Part shown: piece after piece, positions 54,401-60,248 of the stretch | How the letters are laid out: every line of letters begins with the position of its first letter | How positions within the stretch are numbered: position 1 is the stretch's first letter | Origin: Ceriagrion tenellum | Lineage: Eukaryota > Arthropoda > Insecta > Odonata > Coenagrionidae | DNA: 64,000 nt | Assembly (NCBI GenBank): GCA_963169105.1 | Contig: OY720639.1 | Location: 93,570,559-93,634,558 of the forward strand | Reading direction: 5' to 3' | Notes under the pieces: generated by a model | The model's database searches: none | Told to the model about the DNA's origin: nothing | Seen by the model: only the letters and a program-made list of their open reading frames with translations | Position numbers and translations under genes: made by a program

Positions 54401-55363
54401 ATGATGCTGGTGTTGAACATGTCGTAAAAGGACTACCCAGGCTGAAACACTTGGATTTGCAGGTATTTAATTGTTTGGAAGCAATTAAAATGAAGGTGAA
54501 CATTTTTATCAAATACTAATGTGATGCTGTGTTAAAACAAAATTTAAAAAAAACAGTAAATGTAGTATTATGGAAACTGCTACTCATGTTGAATCATTTC
54601 TGTGCGATTATTCTGAGTACATCCCAAAAAAAATTGTACTCATTGTCTCTCAATGTGGGTCATTGAAACCCATGATTTTAAACCATATTCATTGTGAAGT
54701 GAAAGTGGGAGCATTTGGTTGAATAACTCCTTGGAAATAAGCTTTGAAATGACATGGCTTGGTGGCATATGGTGCATTTGATTGTCAATCAGGAGATGAA
54801 GGCTTGTATCAAGGTTTAGGCTACTAATTTTTTCTCTGTGAATTTTTTTATTTTGACATTATCATTCTTTTTTTTTTTAATTACATCTATACATAGTTAT
54901 ATTTAAAACTAATTTACGCATCATAATTATGCTGTATTATTTTTACTGAATAGCTTTTTAAACATCCTTTATGGTCGTTAATTTAATTCAAAATAGAGAC
55001 CAATACTTAATAGGTTTGTGCATTATATAATATTATTTTTTGCAGGGATGCCGGGAGCTAACTGACACCAGTCTGCAGCTTGTGGCCCAAAACTGCAAAG
55101 ATTTGCGTTACTTGGACGTGAGTGGGTGCTTGTGGATGTCATTGGAGGCAGCAGAGGAGACTGAGCAGAAACTGTCGCCACCATTGCACAGCTTGCACCG
55201 TAGAGGCCTCGCACCAAAGGTGATGCACAAGTCATCGGCAGAGGGTGGCGATGTGTCAGTAAGGGAAAGGTCGGGGGATGATGGCAAGAGTGGTGCTCCA
55301 AAACCTCCTCCACCTCCTCCACTCATGAATTCACTCTTATCCATACTCACAGTGTATCGTTGA
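24358..55363 (+). CDS. F-box and leucine-rich-repeat protein, 993 residues, ten exons
   Basis: Exons: 24358-24432, 34873-35131, 36061-36972, 40535-40844, 45396-45678, 49220-49529, 51894-52154, 53479-53588, 54319-54462, 55046-55363. All junctions are GT-AG and phases agree; the sum is 2982 bases including TGA. The F-box is at about residues 19-60 (RTVELPIE joined to VVTHILSYVSLSDRIIASRV, then CRLWREA). Leucine-rich repeats of the cysteine-containing FBXL type flank a long Ser/Lys/acid-rich linker (about 180-350) and continue to the C-terminus (LTELDMSLCPRLTDSSLEEI; LQELDLSWCFSITDLSL; LRYLDVSGCLWMSLEAAEE). F-box proteins of this kind bind Skp1 and present substrates to Cullin-1 ubiquitin ligases; that role here is inferred. 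I could not assign it to a named FBXL orthologue. The span includes introns; the first is 10.4 kb. Confidence 0.92.
24433..25504. other. F-box gene intron 1, start; no recognised feature
   Basis: No exon, repeat or RNA gene was recognised. First introns often hold enhancers, but nothing in the bases shows one here. Confidence 0.4.
25505..25870 (+). mobile_element. 3' coding end of a non-LTR retrotransposon
   Basis: The plus strand reads RLHDRLRFLEKLRAGEFQYD, then after a frame break ADRSEKIGGILCQIDRCKNS and LNPSLPA. This matches the terminal pattern of the LINE at 29170-29580 (KPDRCDKIREIHCRTDRYKN). It is a 5'-truncated, broken copy. Confidence 0.65.
25871..27118. other. F-box gene intron 1, no recognised feature
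   Basis: AT-rich intronic sequence; nothing supported. Confidence 0.4.
27119..27570 (-). mobile_element. 3' coding end of an RT/endonuclease-type LINE (family D)
   Basis: The minus strand reads ALYGSEARTIGKADHKRLEA, then FETWCWRRMLKKKWTDKIRH and RTRWIGH, then in a shifted frame GLLKNINEGKIEGKVLIGRP and ALDREGWRAAVNQS. TW...FE.W.WRRM and WIGH.LRH are the C-terminal motifs of many insect LINE reverse transcriptases. It is frameshifted near 27330. The terminal block GGCTGCAGTCAACCAAT recurs at 59045. Confidence 0.85.
27571..27969. other. F-box gene intron 1, no recognised feature
   Basis: Contains a G/C-rich stretch (27680-27760) with short repeated GGGTGCC/GGTGCCC words but no assignable feature. 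Confidence 0.4.
27970..28344. mobile_element. Nested palindrome with Penelope-type CTGATGA motifs
   Basis: Outer arms of 51 bases (27970-28020 and 28294-28344) pair with one mismatch. Inside them a second inverted repeat pairs about 28041-28111 with 28138-28206 (blocks such as TGACTTCCACAATTTATTGA). CCTGATGATGG followed by a short stem and a CCRAAAC-like block occurs on the minus strand at 28126 downward and on the plus strand at 28255. CTGATGA-stem-GAAA-like cores are the hammerhead-ribozyme motif carried by the pseudo-LTRs of Penelope-like elements. The structure looks like two such termini in opposite orientation. The family call is inference. Confidence 0.6.
28346..29018. other. F-box gene intron 1, no recognised feature
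   Basis: No exon, repeat or RNA gene was recognised. Confidence 0.4.
29019..29580 (-). mobile_element. LINE family B, reverse-transcriptase C-terminus and 3' end
   Basis: The minus strand 29580-29170 reads CYFALVRPHLEYAASIWDLG, NKIQRKAACFIKNYYERTYS and LRWEPLETRRLHARLRL, and ends DRYKNLFFP. LVRP.LEYA...WDP and IQRKAARF are the standard C-terminal blocks of CR1/jockey-group LINEs. The 3' UTR follows down to 29019, ending in ATGTAGATGTAGG. The frame is intact over this piece but 5'-truncated. The same 3' UTR is at 10777-11020 and, inverted, at 50584-50662. Confidence 0.9.
29700..31065. other. F-box gene intron 1, no recognised feature
   Basis: AT-rich; no exon, repeat or RNA gene supported. 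Confidence 0.4.
31070..32490 (-). mobile_element. 5'-truncated LINE with open reverse-transcriptase frame
   Basis: A 419-residue uninterrupted frame (32472-31213) covers the reverse transcriptase from the finger region to the end: SSQHGFLKGKSTETAIYKFI, FYDLKKAFDSVDHVILL, GVPQGSVLGPLLFLLYINDL and the catalytic MYADDT, then the C-terminal HSYNTRRNGDF and LYNSLP blocks. This layout fits the CR1/L2/Daphne side of the LINEs. The 3' end carries an ACTT tail of six or seven units (AAGT on the plus strand, 31075-31100). The lack of stops suggests recent insertion; endonuclease and the front of the RT are missing. It lies antisense in intron 1 of the F-box gene. Confidence 0.93.
31075..31100. repeat. 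AAGT microsatellite, LINE 3' tail
   Basis: Tandem AAGT units directly abut the LINE 3' end, as expected for a LINE with a simple-repeat terminus. Confidence 0.9.
32695..32772 (-). repeat. tRNA-derived SINE (family C)
   Basis: The minus strand has TAGTCTAACTGGCTGATGC (A-box region) and CCCAGGTTCAAGTCCTGG (B box GGTTCAAGTCC with a pairing T stem), then TCAAGGCAAATGATTTTTCC, as in the SINE at 18640-18800. Confidence 0.75.
32787..33125. mobile_element. Pogo/Tigger-like terminal remnant and small palindrome
   Basis: CAGTAGAAACTCGTAATTAC followed by GAAGTCGATGGGACCGGAA resembles the terminal repeats of pogo/Tigger MITEs (CAGT.AAACCTCG..ATAACGAA). At 33033-33123 GGAGGTTGAT...CTTCCAATTTTC faces GAAAATCGGAAGAATCAACC, a separate inverted repeat. 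The other terminus of the element was not located. Confidence 0.4.
33637..33712 (-). repeat. Decayed tRNA-derived SINE head
   Basis: GGAACTTGAACCTGAGTCTC and TTGATACATGTCAAGTGCAT on the plus strand match the SINE head at 32707-32750, with substitutions in the A-box half. Confidence 0.6.
33713..34872. other. F-box gene intron 1, end
   Basis: The plus-strand open frames between 33594 and 34138 are interrupted and carry no motif I recognise; they may be a decayed transposase. Nothing else is supported before the exon 2 acceptor. Confidence 0.4.
34873..35131 (+). CDS. F-box/LRR gene coding exon 2
   Basis: The acceptor CTTCCTGCAG is followed by VVTHILSYVSLSDRIIASRV and CRLWREAASDPRLH, the bulk of the F-box with the conserved CRxW. 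It then reads SSTLYPPPTCLHLVLNDVEI and ends at a GTGAGT donor in phase 1. Confidence 0.92.
35165..35601. mobile_element. MITE with terminal repeats and 8-bp target duplication
   Basis: The 437-bp element starts AAGGGATGAGTCGATTCC and ends GGATTTGACTCATCCTTA; the ends pair with a few mismatches. ATTAATAT (35157-35164) and GTTAATAT (35602-35609) flank it, an 8-bp duplication with one difference, suggesting a hAT-type element. The interior is rich in GATTC/GAATC repeats in both orientations and has no coding potential. It fills much of intron 2 of the F-box gene. Confidence 0.82.
36061..36972 (+). CDS. F-box/LRR gene coding exon 3 (large; first LRRs and linker)
   Basis: The acceptor is CCCTCTCAG. 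LRR-like units open the exon (SLRSLWLNCCEASERAFPIL and LRSLSVSSCREML). About 170 residues rich in Ser, Lys and acidic residues follow, including FRKLFKSKKTDKNATKG, then a further repeat (LPELKELRLASNRYLSDALF and LESLSLSGCHLTFHQG). The linker looks disordered and could carry phosphorylation or nuclear-targeting sites; that is inference. The donor is GTATGC, phase 1. Confidence 0.93.
36973..39480. other. F-box gene intron 3, first part
   Basis: Open frames at 37595-37931 (plus) and 38457-38732 (minus) have no recognisable family motif. No exon, RNA gene or repeat copy could be supported. Confidence 0.4.
39530..39900 (+). pseudogene. Pogo/Tigger transposase fragment, second copy
   Basis: CATGGATGAGAC, then AAAGCTCTCCCTGACAGAAA matches 14190-14240, the DETG block; a frame break falls inside the motif, after which FWKALPDRKIPKEAQMKHHD is readable. 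The following AT-rich sequence still aligns loosely with 14290-14460. Confidence 0.65.
40535..40844 (+). CDS. F-box/LRR gene coding exon 4
   Basis: It begins AEPLGDESEPEKDDGPISES and continues with a basic patch (LRYFRRRKRLGGKLL) and two LRR-like units (LLRLSLGHTLVDNASLCEL, LRSLHLRACEQISS). The chosen acceptor is GTTGCAG. A second in-frame AG (TCAACAG, ending 40519) lies 15 bases upstream and would add five residues, so the exact start is uncertain. The donor is GTATTG, phase 2. Confidence 0.87.
40845..43790. other. F-box gene intron 4, first part
   Basis: The minus strand from about 41818 down to 41034 has short open frames and an AATAAAG near its end, which could be a LINE 3' region, but no RT motif is present. 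A 13-bp inverted repeat (GGGTGAGAATATT / AATATTCTCACCC) lies at 41952-42000. No exon or RNA gene was seen. Confidence 0.4.
43800..45130 (+). mobile_element. RTE-like LINE, frameshifted
   Basis: The plus strand reads RNITSNRIWDEQCGFMPGRR, a frame break at 43925, FVDLEKAYDRVNRKKLW, VMSPWLFNVFMDKCIRDACS, a stop, then LLYADDAVLISDSQQGLQKL (catalytic YADD), a degenerate connection, and RWFGHVERMDGSRIMKQ. The order and the WFGHVERM block point to the RTE or a related clade. The 3' end is CCCCGAAAGGGAACGGCATG with a short TATATGTATGTAT tail. It has at least three disruptions and is 5'-truncated; it lies in intron 4, sense to the F-box gene. Confidence 0.9.
45396..45678 (+). CDS. F-box/LRR gene coding exon 5
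   Basis: The acceptor ACCCCCTAG completes a Ser codon. Three cysteine-type LRRs follow: YLTELDMSLCPRLTDSSLEE, LRSLALRRCGALTDTGVSSL and LEKIDISECCQVTAAGLLAG. The exon ends KENSQKK at GTTTGT in phase 0. Confidence 0.93.
46300..48975 (-). mobile_element. LINE with endonuclease and reverse-transcriptase remains
   Basis: In minus order: part of the apurinic-type endonuclease (48970-48394: VNGDLNCDLLV, TLIDYVVTNFD, the SDH motif in DLGISDHSMVK), then the reverse transcriptase (48109-47171: LNNYRPIAIQNTFAKIFEKV, HGFRSDKSTMTAMFQAINSI, FFDHSKAFDHVNHDRL, VPQGSTLGPHLFLIYVNDL, VLYADDTNVM), a break near 47160, a thumb/connection part (47146-46817) and the C-terminus (46732-46445: HYYTRGRHNIHFDNI, FRLYNNLPKSIKDI, LNKMFYSIDEYLN). 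The C-terminus resembles the 31070-32490 LINE, so both belong to the same broad clade. Several stops and frame breaks make it inactive; it is antisense in intron 5. Confidence 0.92.
49220..49529 (+). CDS. F-box/LRR gene coding exon 6
   Basis: The acceptor is TCCCTCTAG. The exon reads PLDRSSLRRLYASELSSGTG, then ITHLDLGSWSVRIEGRKISG and LQILRLSGADGLTDAGLMGL, two more repeats. The donor GTAAGC leaves phase 1. Confidence 0.92.
50240..50550 (+). repeat. tRNA-derived SINE, family A, with full head
   Basis: TTGGCTAGAGTACTGG (A-box region) and GGGTTCAAATCCCTGC (B box with pairing stem) open the element, followed by a body of about 200 bases shared with 4085-4345 (GTGGAGGGCACTTCAAGT at 50368-50385; GGTTTCTATCCACCCTTCCT). 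It sits inside the Penelope-like frame and so inserted later. A LINE tail directly follows, suggesting SINE mobilisation by, or chance neighbouring of, LINE family B. Confidence 0.82.
50584..50662 (+). mobile_element. LINE family B 3' terminus (short copy)
   Basis: CCTAACACTCCCTGCCACAT, GCCCATGTGGCAGC and AGTATGTAGATGTAGAG are the reverse complement of the family B ends at 10777 and 29019, so the copy runs on the plus strand here. Confidence 0.72.
51001..51893. other. F-box gene intron 6, end
   Basis: No exon, repeat copy or RNA gene was recognised. Confidence 0.4.
51894..52154 (+). CDS. F-box/LRR gene coding exon 7 (charged coiled segment)
   Basis: The acceptor GCTTTGCAG completes a Glu codon, followed by RPPTLGGIPHISSNPHHISL and a charged, probably helical stretch (MTRAEAEIVLRAKKSGEV; RGWMEEKWEKMMRENSDEAS). 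No LRR pattern is visible, so this is an insertion between repeats. The donor is GTTGGT, phase 1, weaker than the others. Confidence 0.88.
52155..53478. other. F-box gene intron 7
   Basis: Only a short local duplication (GATTCATGGAAAG-like words at 52489-52565) was seen. No gene or assignable element. Confidence 0.4.
53479..53588 (+). CDS. F-box/LRR gene coding exon 8
   Basis: The acceptor TTTCTTCAAG is followed by LQELDLSWCFSITDLSL and LRHLNLSHCLH, two canonical cysteine-type repeats with an Asn/Cys ladder. It ends in phase 0 at GTAAGA. Confidence 0.92.
54319..54462 (+). CDS. F-box/LRR gene coding exon 9
   Basis: The acceptor is ATTTACAG. It reads ISDIGLSSLSEYNPSLEALL then AFCPGINDAGVEHVVKGLPR and LKHLDLQ, 48 codons, phase 0 at both ends, with donor GTATTT. 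Confidence 0.92.
54748..54815 (+). repeat. tRNA-derived SINE head remnant
   Basis: GACATGGCTTGGTGGCATAT with CAATCAGGAGATGAAGG at tRNA-like spacing repeats the pattern of the SINE on the minus strand at 18711-18785 (TGGCTTGGTGG ... CAATTAGGAGATC). The B box is decayed. Confidence 0.5.
55046..55363 (+). CDS. F-box/LRR gene coding exon 10 (terminal) with stop
   Basis: The acceptor TTTTTTGCAG is followed by GCRELTDTSLQLVAQNCKDL and RYLDVSGCLWMSLEAAEE, the last LRRs, then a low-complexity tail ending in a proline run (KPPPPPP) and LLSILTVYR before TGA at 55361-55363. Confidence 0.92.
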   Translation, partial: GCRELTDTSLQLVAQNCKDLRYLDVSGCLWMSLEAAEETEQKLSPPLHSLHRRGLAPKVMHKSSAEGGDVSVRERSGDDGKSGAPKPPPPPPLMNSLLSILTVYR

Positions 55364-56100
55364 GGCCCTCAGAAAACCATTACTCTCTCCCTTGCTAACA
55401 TCATATATTTCAACATGGCTCGGAATATTTTCCCTTAAAAAACGTGAATGTTTTTCCATGCTGTGGTGGGATTTTTTTTAGGCCCTGACGTCCTGACCAA
55501 TGTCAATTGAAATTTTCAATGCAAAATTTTCAGATGTGATTTAATATAAATTTTGATGGTGGCCACATTGTGTGAAAGACGTGGCAGATGTTTGTCAGAC
55601 ATATCAAGAGTTCCTCTATTTAATTACTGTACGGCATTTTTTCCAATACTATATATAATAGCCATTATATATATATGCTATAGATAGATGAAAGATGGGT
55701 GGATGCTTGTTAAGTCATTTTATATTCCTGAACATGGGCTGCTGATAGCAAGAAGTTGACTTAAACCAATGAATATGTCCTGTGGAGGAGCATAACTGTC
55801 ATTGTATCAAACACTGTGATTTGTATATAATTCATATTTTCCCGCAACTGTGTCTAGTCATTGCATTTGCTTTGTTTCCTCATTAACTGTCTTTACAATT
55901 GGTTTCTCAGTTCAATGTTTGTTGTTTGTGGAGGGAAAGCAAATTAGCATTGTGATAGTTAAAAGAAACATTAGTTAAATCAACAAAGCCAAGCTTCTGA
56001 GACAGCTAAATAATGATGACCCATGGAGACTGGTGTGCAGAATTTATTTTATGCAGGCAATAAGTCTATTGGCTGCTTTATATAATAAATGGGTAGTCAT
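55364..56100 (+). other. Probable start of the 3' UTR of the F-box gene
   Basis: No open frame continues after the stop. AATAAA hexamers occur at 56084-56089, 57033-57038 and 61990-61995; the last is followed by a G/T-rich stretch (TTTGTGTGTTG) as expected downstream of a cleavage site. Which one is used cannot be decided from sequence. Confidence 0.4.
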
Positions 56101-59027
56101 TAGAGATTCTTTCAAGGATGCTGTAGAAGTCATTGTCTCCTTTTGTGTTAGGCAGAAAATATATAAGTATTGTTGATTGAGAAAAAACTGAATATAACCC
56201 ACATTTAACATGTTATAGTTCTTGATACAGAACTTCGAACTGGATGGGAAAATGTTATCCAAATGAATATTTTATTGAAATAATATGGTCCAGTAATAAT
56301 TATCATGTCCTGATCATCTGTAGACGGCATGCTGTAGTACAAGCAAATAGTGAATTTTTTTATGTGTGTTGACTTGTGATAGTTTTACTTTGGTTAATGT
56401 TTGTCTTTTGATTATTTATCTAAGTTCACGTTTAGTTTAATATTATGTTTGGTAAACCCTGATGTTTTATTTTTATTCTACTCATTTTGTGTGTGAAAAG
56501 AGTTTAAAAAAAAAACAAATCTTCAATATCTGGAATAATCAGAATGAAATTTGAAATATTTATAATTGCAGAGCTATTTGTGTGTAACTGCAGCTTACTG
56601 TAAAGGAGAAGCCCATGGAGGTACTTACTTTGTCTATTGTAGATACTGAGGTGAAGCTTAAAGTATTTTTTCAGAGATATTTGAGATAAAACTGTAAATT
56701 ATCTAACTCATGGCATTGTGAAAGAAGAAAAAGTATACTGTAATTAGTTGCTGTGCAATGAAATTTCCTTGAATTTTTTGGTTCAAGTCATCAGCTTTTA
56801 CTAAACACCCAATTTTCCAGCTTTTGATTTATCATTGATGTGGTCAAAATTTCTTCTGAGAAATATTCCTGTGTAGGTAAAAGTGTGTATAGTATGAATG
56901 TAGAAAATATCAAGGATAATCTTTGCAGTTTTCTTCTCAAAGCTCGGTAGTATCTTATAATCTGTTGTCATTAGAGGCTGGAACACTTATTGTTTTACAT
57001 TTTAAGTTAAATGGCAGCTATTAATTTCACTAAATAAATTCTTGGTTACAATTTATAATGGCTTTGTATTGATGAACATTAAGTTAAGAATACACACTCT
57101 TTATGCTATAACAAAGTGGATCTTACCAGGCCTACTCTCTTTTCTTTGAATATTGTCTGCAGGAAAAGTTCTTCAAAGGGTGGATCTTATTTACAAATAC
57201 TGAATGGAAATTTGGAATTAGGTACTTAATTATCAGAATTAGGAATGGAAATGAAAAGTAGATCATTTTCTCTGGACATGAAATAGCTGTCTTGGAGGGA
57301 AAGTGGTATCGTCTTGCTGAACATTTCTCGGTTAGTTCTCCTTCATGACTCAGCATGCTATTTTATAGCCAGCAAAAGTAATGTTCCTTATTAAACACTG
57401 TACTATTAGACTTCAATTGATATACTTCCTTGTTCCCTCTAGGTCAGGGTAAATGGTATGCATCCTCTGATGTTTAGGGCTTCCAAAAAGTAATGGTATT
57501 GTTGGCACACATTAAATATGTCCACATACTGCTATAAATTCAAATGTTTGGGTTGTAATGTAGAGAGTTGCTTGCCTGTAATTATACTAGTCAAAAAGGA
57601 TGGGAGCCACTGCTCTAAGGCCATTCTATAAGCTGTAACACCTAATCCATAGCACCTAAGACAAGGATTTCCTTACATCAATTTATTTCCAATGCTGATG
57701 TGAGTCATGCAAGATCGAGGTGAATATCGAAGATAATTGAGTGTTGAAAAATTTTCTGCATGGCTTAGAATTGCATTTACATTGTATGTGAACGTTTCAA
57801 GAATAGTTTCTATAAGTTTTATTGTGAGTTAACTAAATCCAAAATCTCCTCTAAGCTCAAAAGCGCTTTTACAAAAGCAGTGGACCAAGTCCTACACCAT
57901 TAGATGTAAATGTGCATCTGATTGGCTGACATTTCGCCTGCCATGAGCCATAAATATGGGACTTGACAATGTTCCTTGTGGCCGTATGCTGAGGTTTATG
58001 GCATGGCCATATGACCTACTTACTGCTTTAGTACTATGGCTTACATCCATTGTAGAATAGCTTATCTATACCTTTAGGTCTTTTTTTTTGCTGTCATAAA
58101 CCATTGCAACATGTATATGAATTCTTTCTGGTGGCAAGGTTTACATGTTGTGTAGTCTGTTAGAAATAAGTCTTTCTAGGAGTGATGTTGATGACATGTC
58201 TCTTCTGTAGGCATTCAAGTCTGAATCTTGAGATCCGAAGTATTCTTTACCTTAATTTAAAAATGTTTTTTCAACAGTCCCCATGAAAAAATGAATTCCA
58301 TATGAGATAGGGAGAGTAATACAAGGTACCTGCATTGAATATTTTGAACCTGAAGTGGTAGATTGGAATGCATGCAAAACAGGTTGTCCACCAGGGTGAA
58401 TACACTTGGAAAATACCAGAAGAACGATATCTTCTGATAACATATATGTTATACCTAACCTCCAAGACTCAGCTGTGAAAATCCTTTGCTGGCCTTTGGT
58501 ACAGTCTGTGAAAATGAGGGCTTTTAATTGCTGAAGAGGGCTTTATTTCTCTGGTACTTGTGGATGGAGACAATTTGGATTTCTATCCCTTATCAAATGA
58601 AGAAATGGTTCCAAAATGCCTTACTTATGATTACAATCAAAATAGCTCTGAATGAAGTTATCAATGATAAAAATGCTGACTTGAGAAAGACATTAAAAAA
58701 AAATAAGTTCACTCCTAAATCGAGATTGGATATTGGCATCAAGAATTTTTGCTCAACTTTTTCTCAAAATTTTTGCCTGGATTTGAATGCACCAGTGATG
58801 GAACAGTATGCTTGGTATCAGGATCAGGGCTCATATTCATTAGTAACTGAAAGAATATATCTTTGGTTCATAGCACTTGCTATCCTGTGTTGTGGGTCAA
58901 CATTCAAGGTTTTTGTATGAAAGATCAACTGCTTTCCCATAGATTTATTTTAATAATCATGTTCAATTGTTCAGTAGTTGTGGCCTTGGTTTCTGTATCA
59001 TGGCTTCCCAAAGTCTTTCATGCATTA
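56101..59027. other. 3' flank of the F-box gene, no confirmed gene
   Basis: May be long 3' UTR or intergenic. The plus strand at 58501-58920 has coding-like text in more than one frame (AEEGFISLVLVDGDNLDFYP; TPKSRLDIGIKNFCSTFSQN), interrupted by stops; no family is recognised and it could be a pseudogene or chance. Confidence 0.4.
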
Positions 59028-59075
59028 TCATCATTGGTTGTTCAATTCTAAGATTGGTTGACTGCAGCCCTCCTT
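59028..59075 (-). mobile_element. LINE family D 3' terminal fragment
   Basis: CATTGGTTGTTCAATTCTAA and GATTGGTTGACTGCAGCCCT repeat 27129-27175, the end of the LINE at 27119-27570, with few differences. Confidence 0.75.
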
Positions 59076-59273
59076 CGTGCAAATTATGATGAAATACTTT
59101 TATTCCTATCATATAATTTCATTATCAGGCAATTGTTCATTCAATTTACTTCACTGAAACATTTTGCCGTCTAAACTTCAAGTATGTTGATCATGTGCTC
59201 GAACACTATCTGGAACTTTTGATGGTGAATCTTATTTTCAGATGTGTAGTAATGCATCCTGTTTTTATATACC

Positions 59274-59333
59274 TATGAATAATATCTGCCCATTTGTAAG
59301 AATTATGAATAATATCTGCCCATTTGTAAGAAT
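59274..59333. repeat. Perfect 30-bp tandem duplication
   Basis: The unit TATGAATAATATCTGCCCAT plus TTGTAAGAAT occurs twice without a mismatch (59274-59303 and 59304-59333). Confidence 0.93.
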
Positions 59334-59856
59334 TTAAAGTCATGATTACCACATGTTACACTCAAGGTGAGGAATCTGACTAAGCTGATTGGCTAAGTTT
59401 GCTTTGCACTTTTCTAGCTTCTTAGATCTTCTTTGAGGTAGCTGAGGCATACTTTCTTTACTATGGCTTCTCGGAGTCTGATTCTTCCATCCCAAGCTGT
59501 AACTACCCTAGGCCTATGTCTCTTCTGCAGTGATTAATGATCGCTCCATTCAAGTTCCAAGTTGTGTATCTTCGTTCTTTCTCAGCTCGCTCTCGAAGTG
59601 AATTAGACAAGGTCACTGACCAACCCAATCTCACACTACAGGATGATTCTTACCTCCTCTTTGCTTGCCGTGGCAAGCTTACTAGGTGCTACTGCAAGCC
59701 GAGATCTCCCATAGATGCCCTTTCAATCATCTTCAACTTCCCAGAAACCACCTCCTCTTTCCCAAAGAATCAGACATTTTAAATCAAGAATATTGCCTGA
59801 AAGAAATGAGTAAATCATGATAGACATGGAAGCAATATAAGCCTGCTCCCTCGGAT

Positions 59857-60248
59857 TAGGGACCATTCAAGTACATATTACATAAATGTTTTTGGGGGAG
59901 GGGGGCTTGGGATCATCTTACATATTCTTATGTAGGGGAAGGGGGTCTGGAACCAATATACGTAAGATTTTGGTCTGTCTTGAAACATTGTATTATTTCC
60001 TAATGAAATTTAGCAGTGACATGGAGCACCCGCTCATTACTGGTGTGTTTTCCGTAATCTCACCGCTACACCTATGCTCCTATTCTGTTGACTGACTAGC
60101 TACATTGCCTCTATGTACATCTAACATCTATGTACGACTGAGATGGGGCAGAGGGGGGATTGGAAAAATCTTACATTGTCTTTCATAGGGAGAGGGGTGG
60201 GGTCAAAAATGGCATAAATCGTCTTATGTAATACTTGAACGGCCCCCT
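59857..60248. mobile_element. MITE with G-rich subterminal regions
   Basis: The left end GGGACCATTCAAGTA, then TTACATAA, and the reverse complement of the right end (GGGGCCGTTCAAGTA, TTACATAAGACG) are inverted repeats. The interior holds G-runs (GGGGGAGGGGGG near 59893; GGGGAAGGGGGTC near 59936; AGAGGGGTGGGGTC near 60191) in front of TCTTACAT words. No coding content. The target duplication is not clear, so the boundaries are approximate. Confidence 0.75.
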
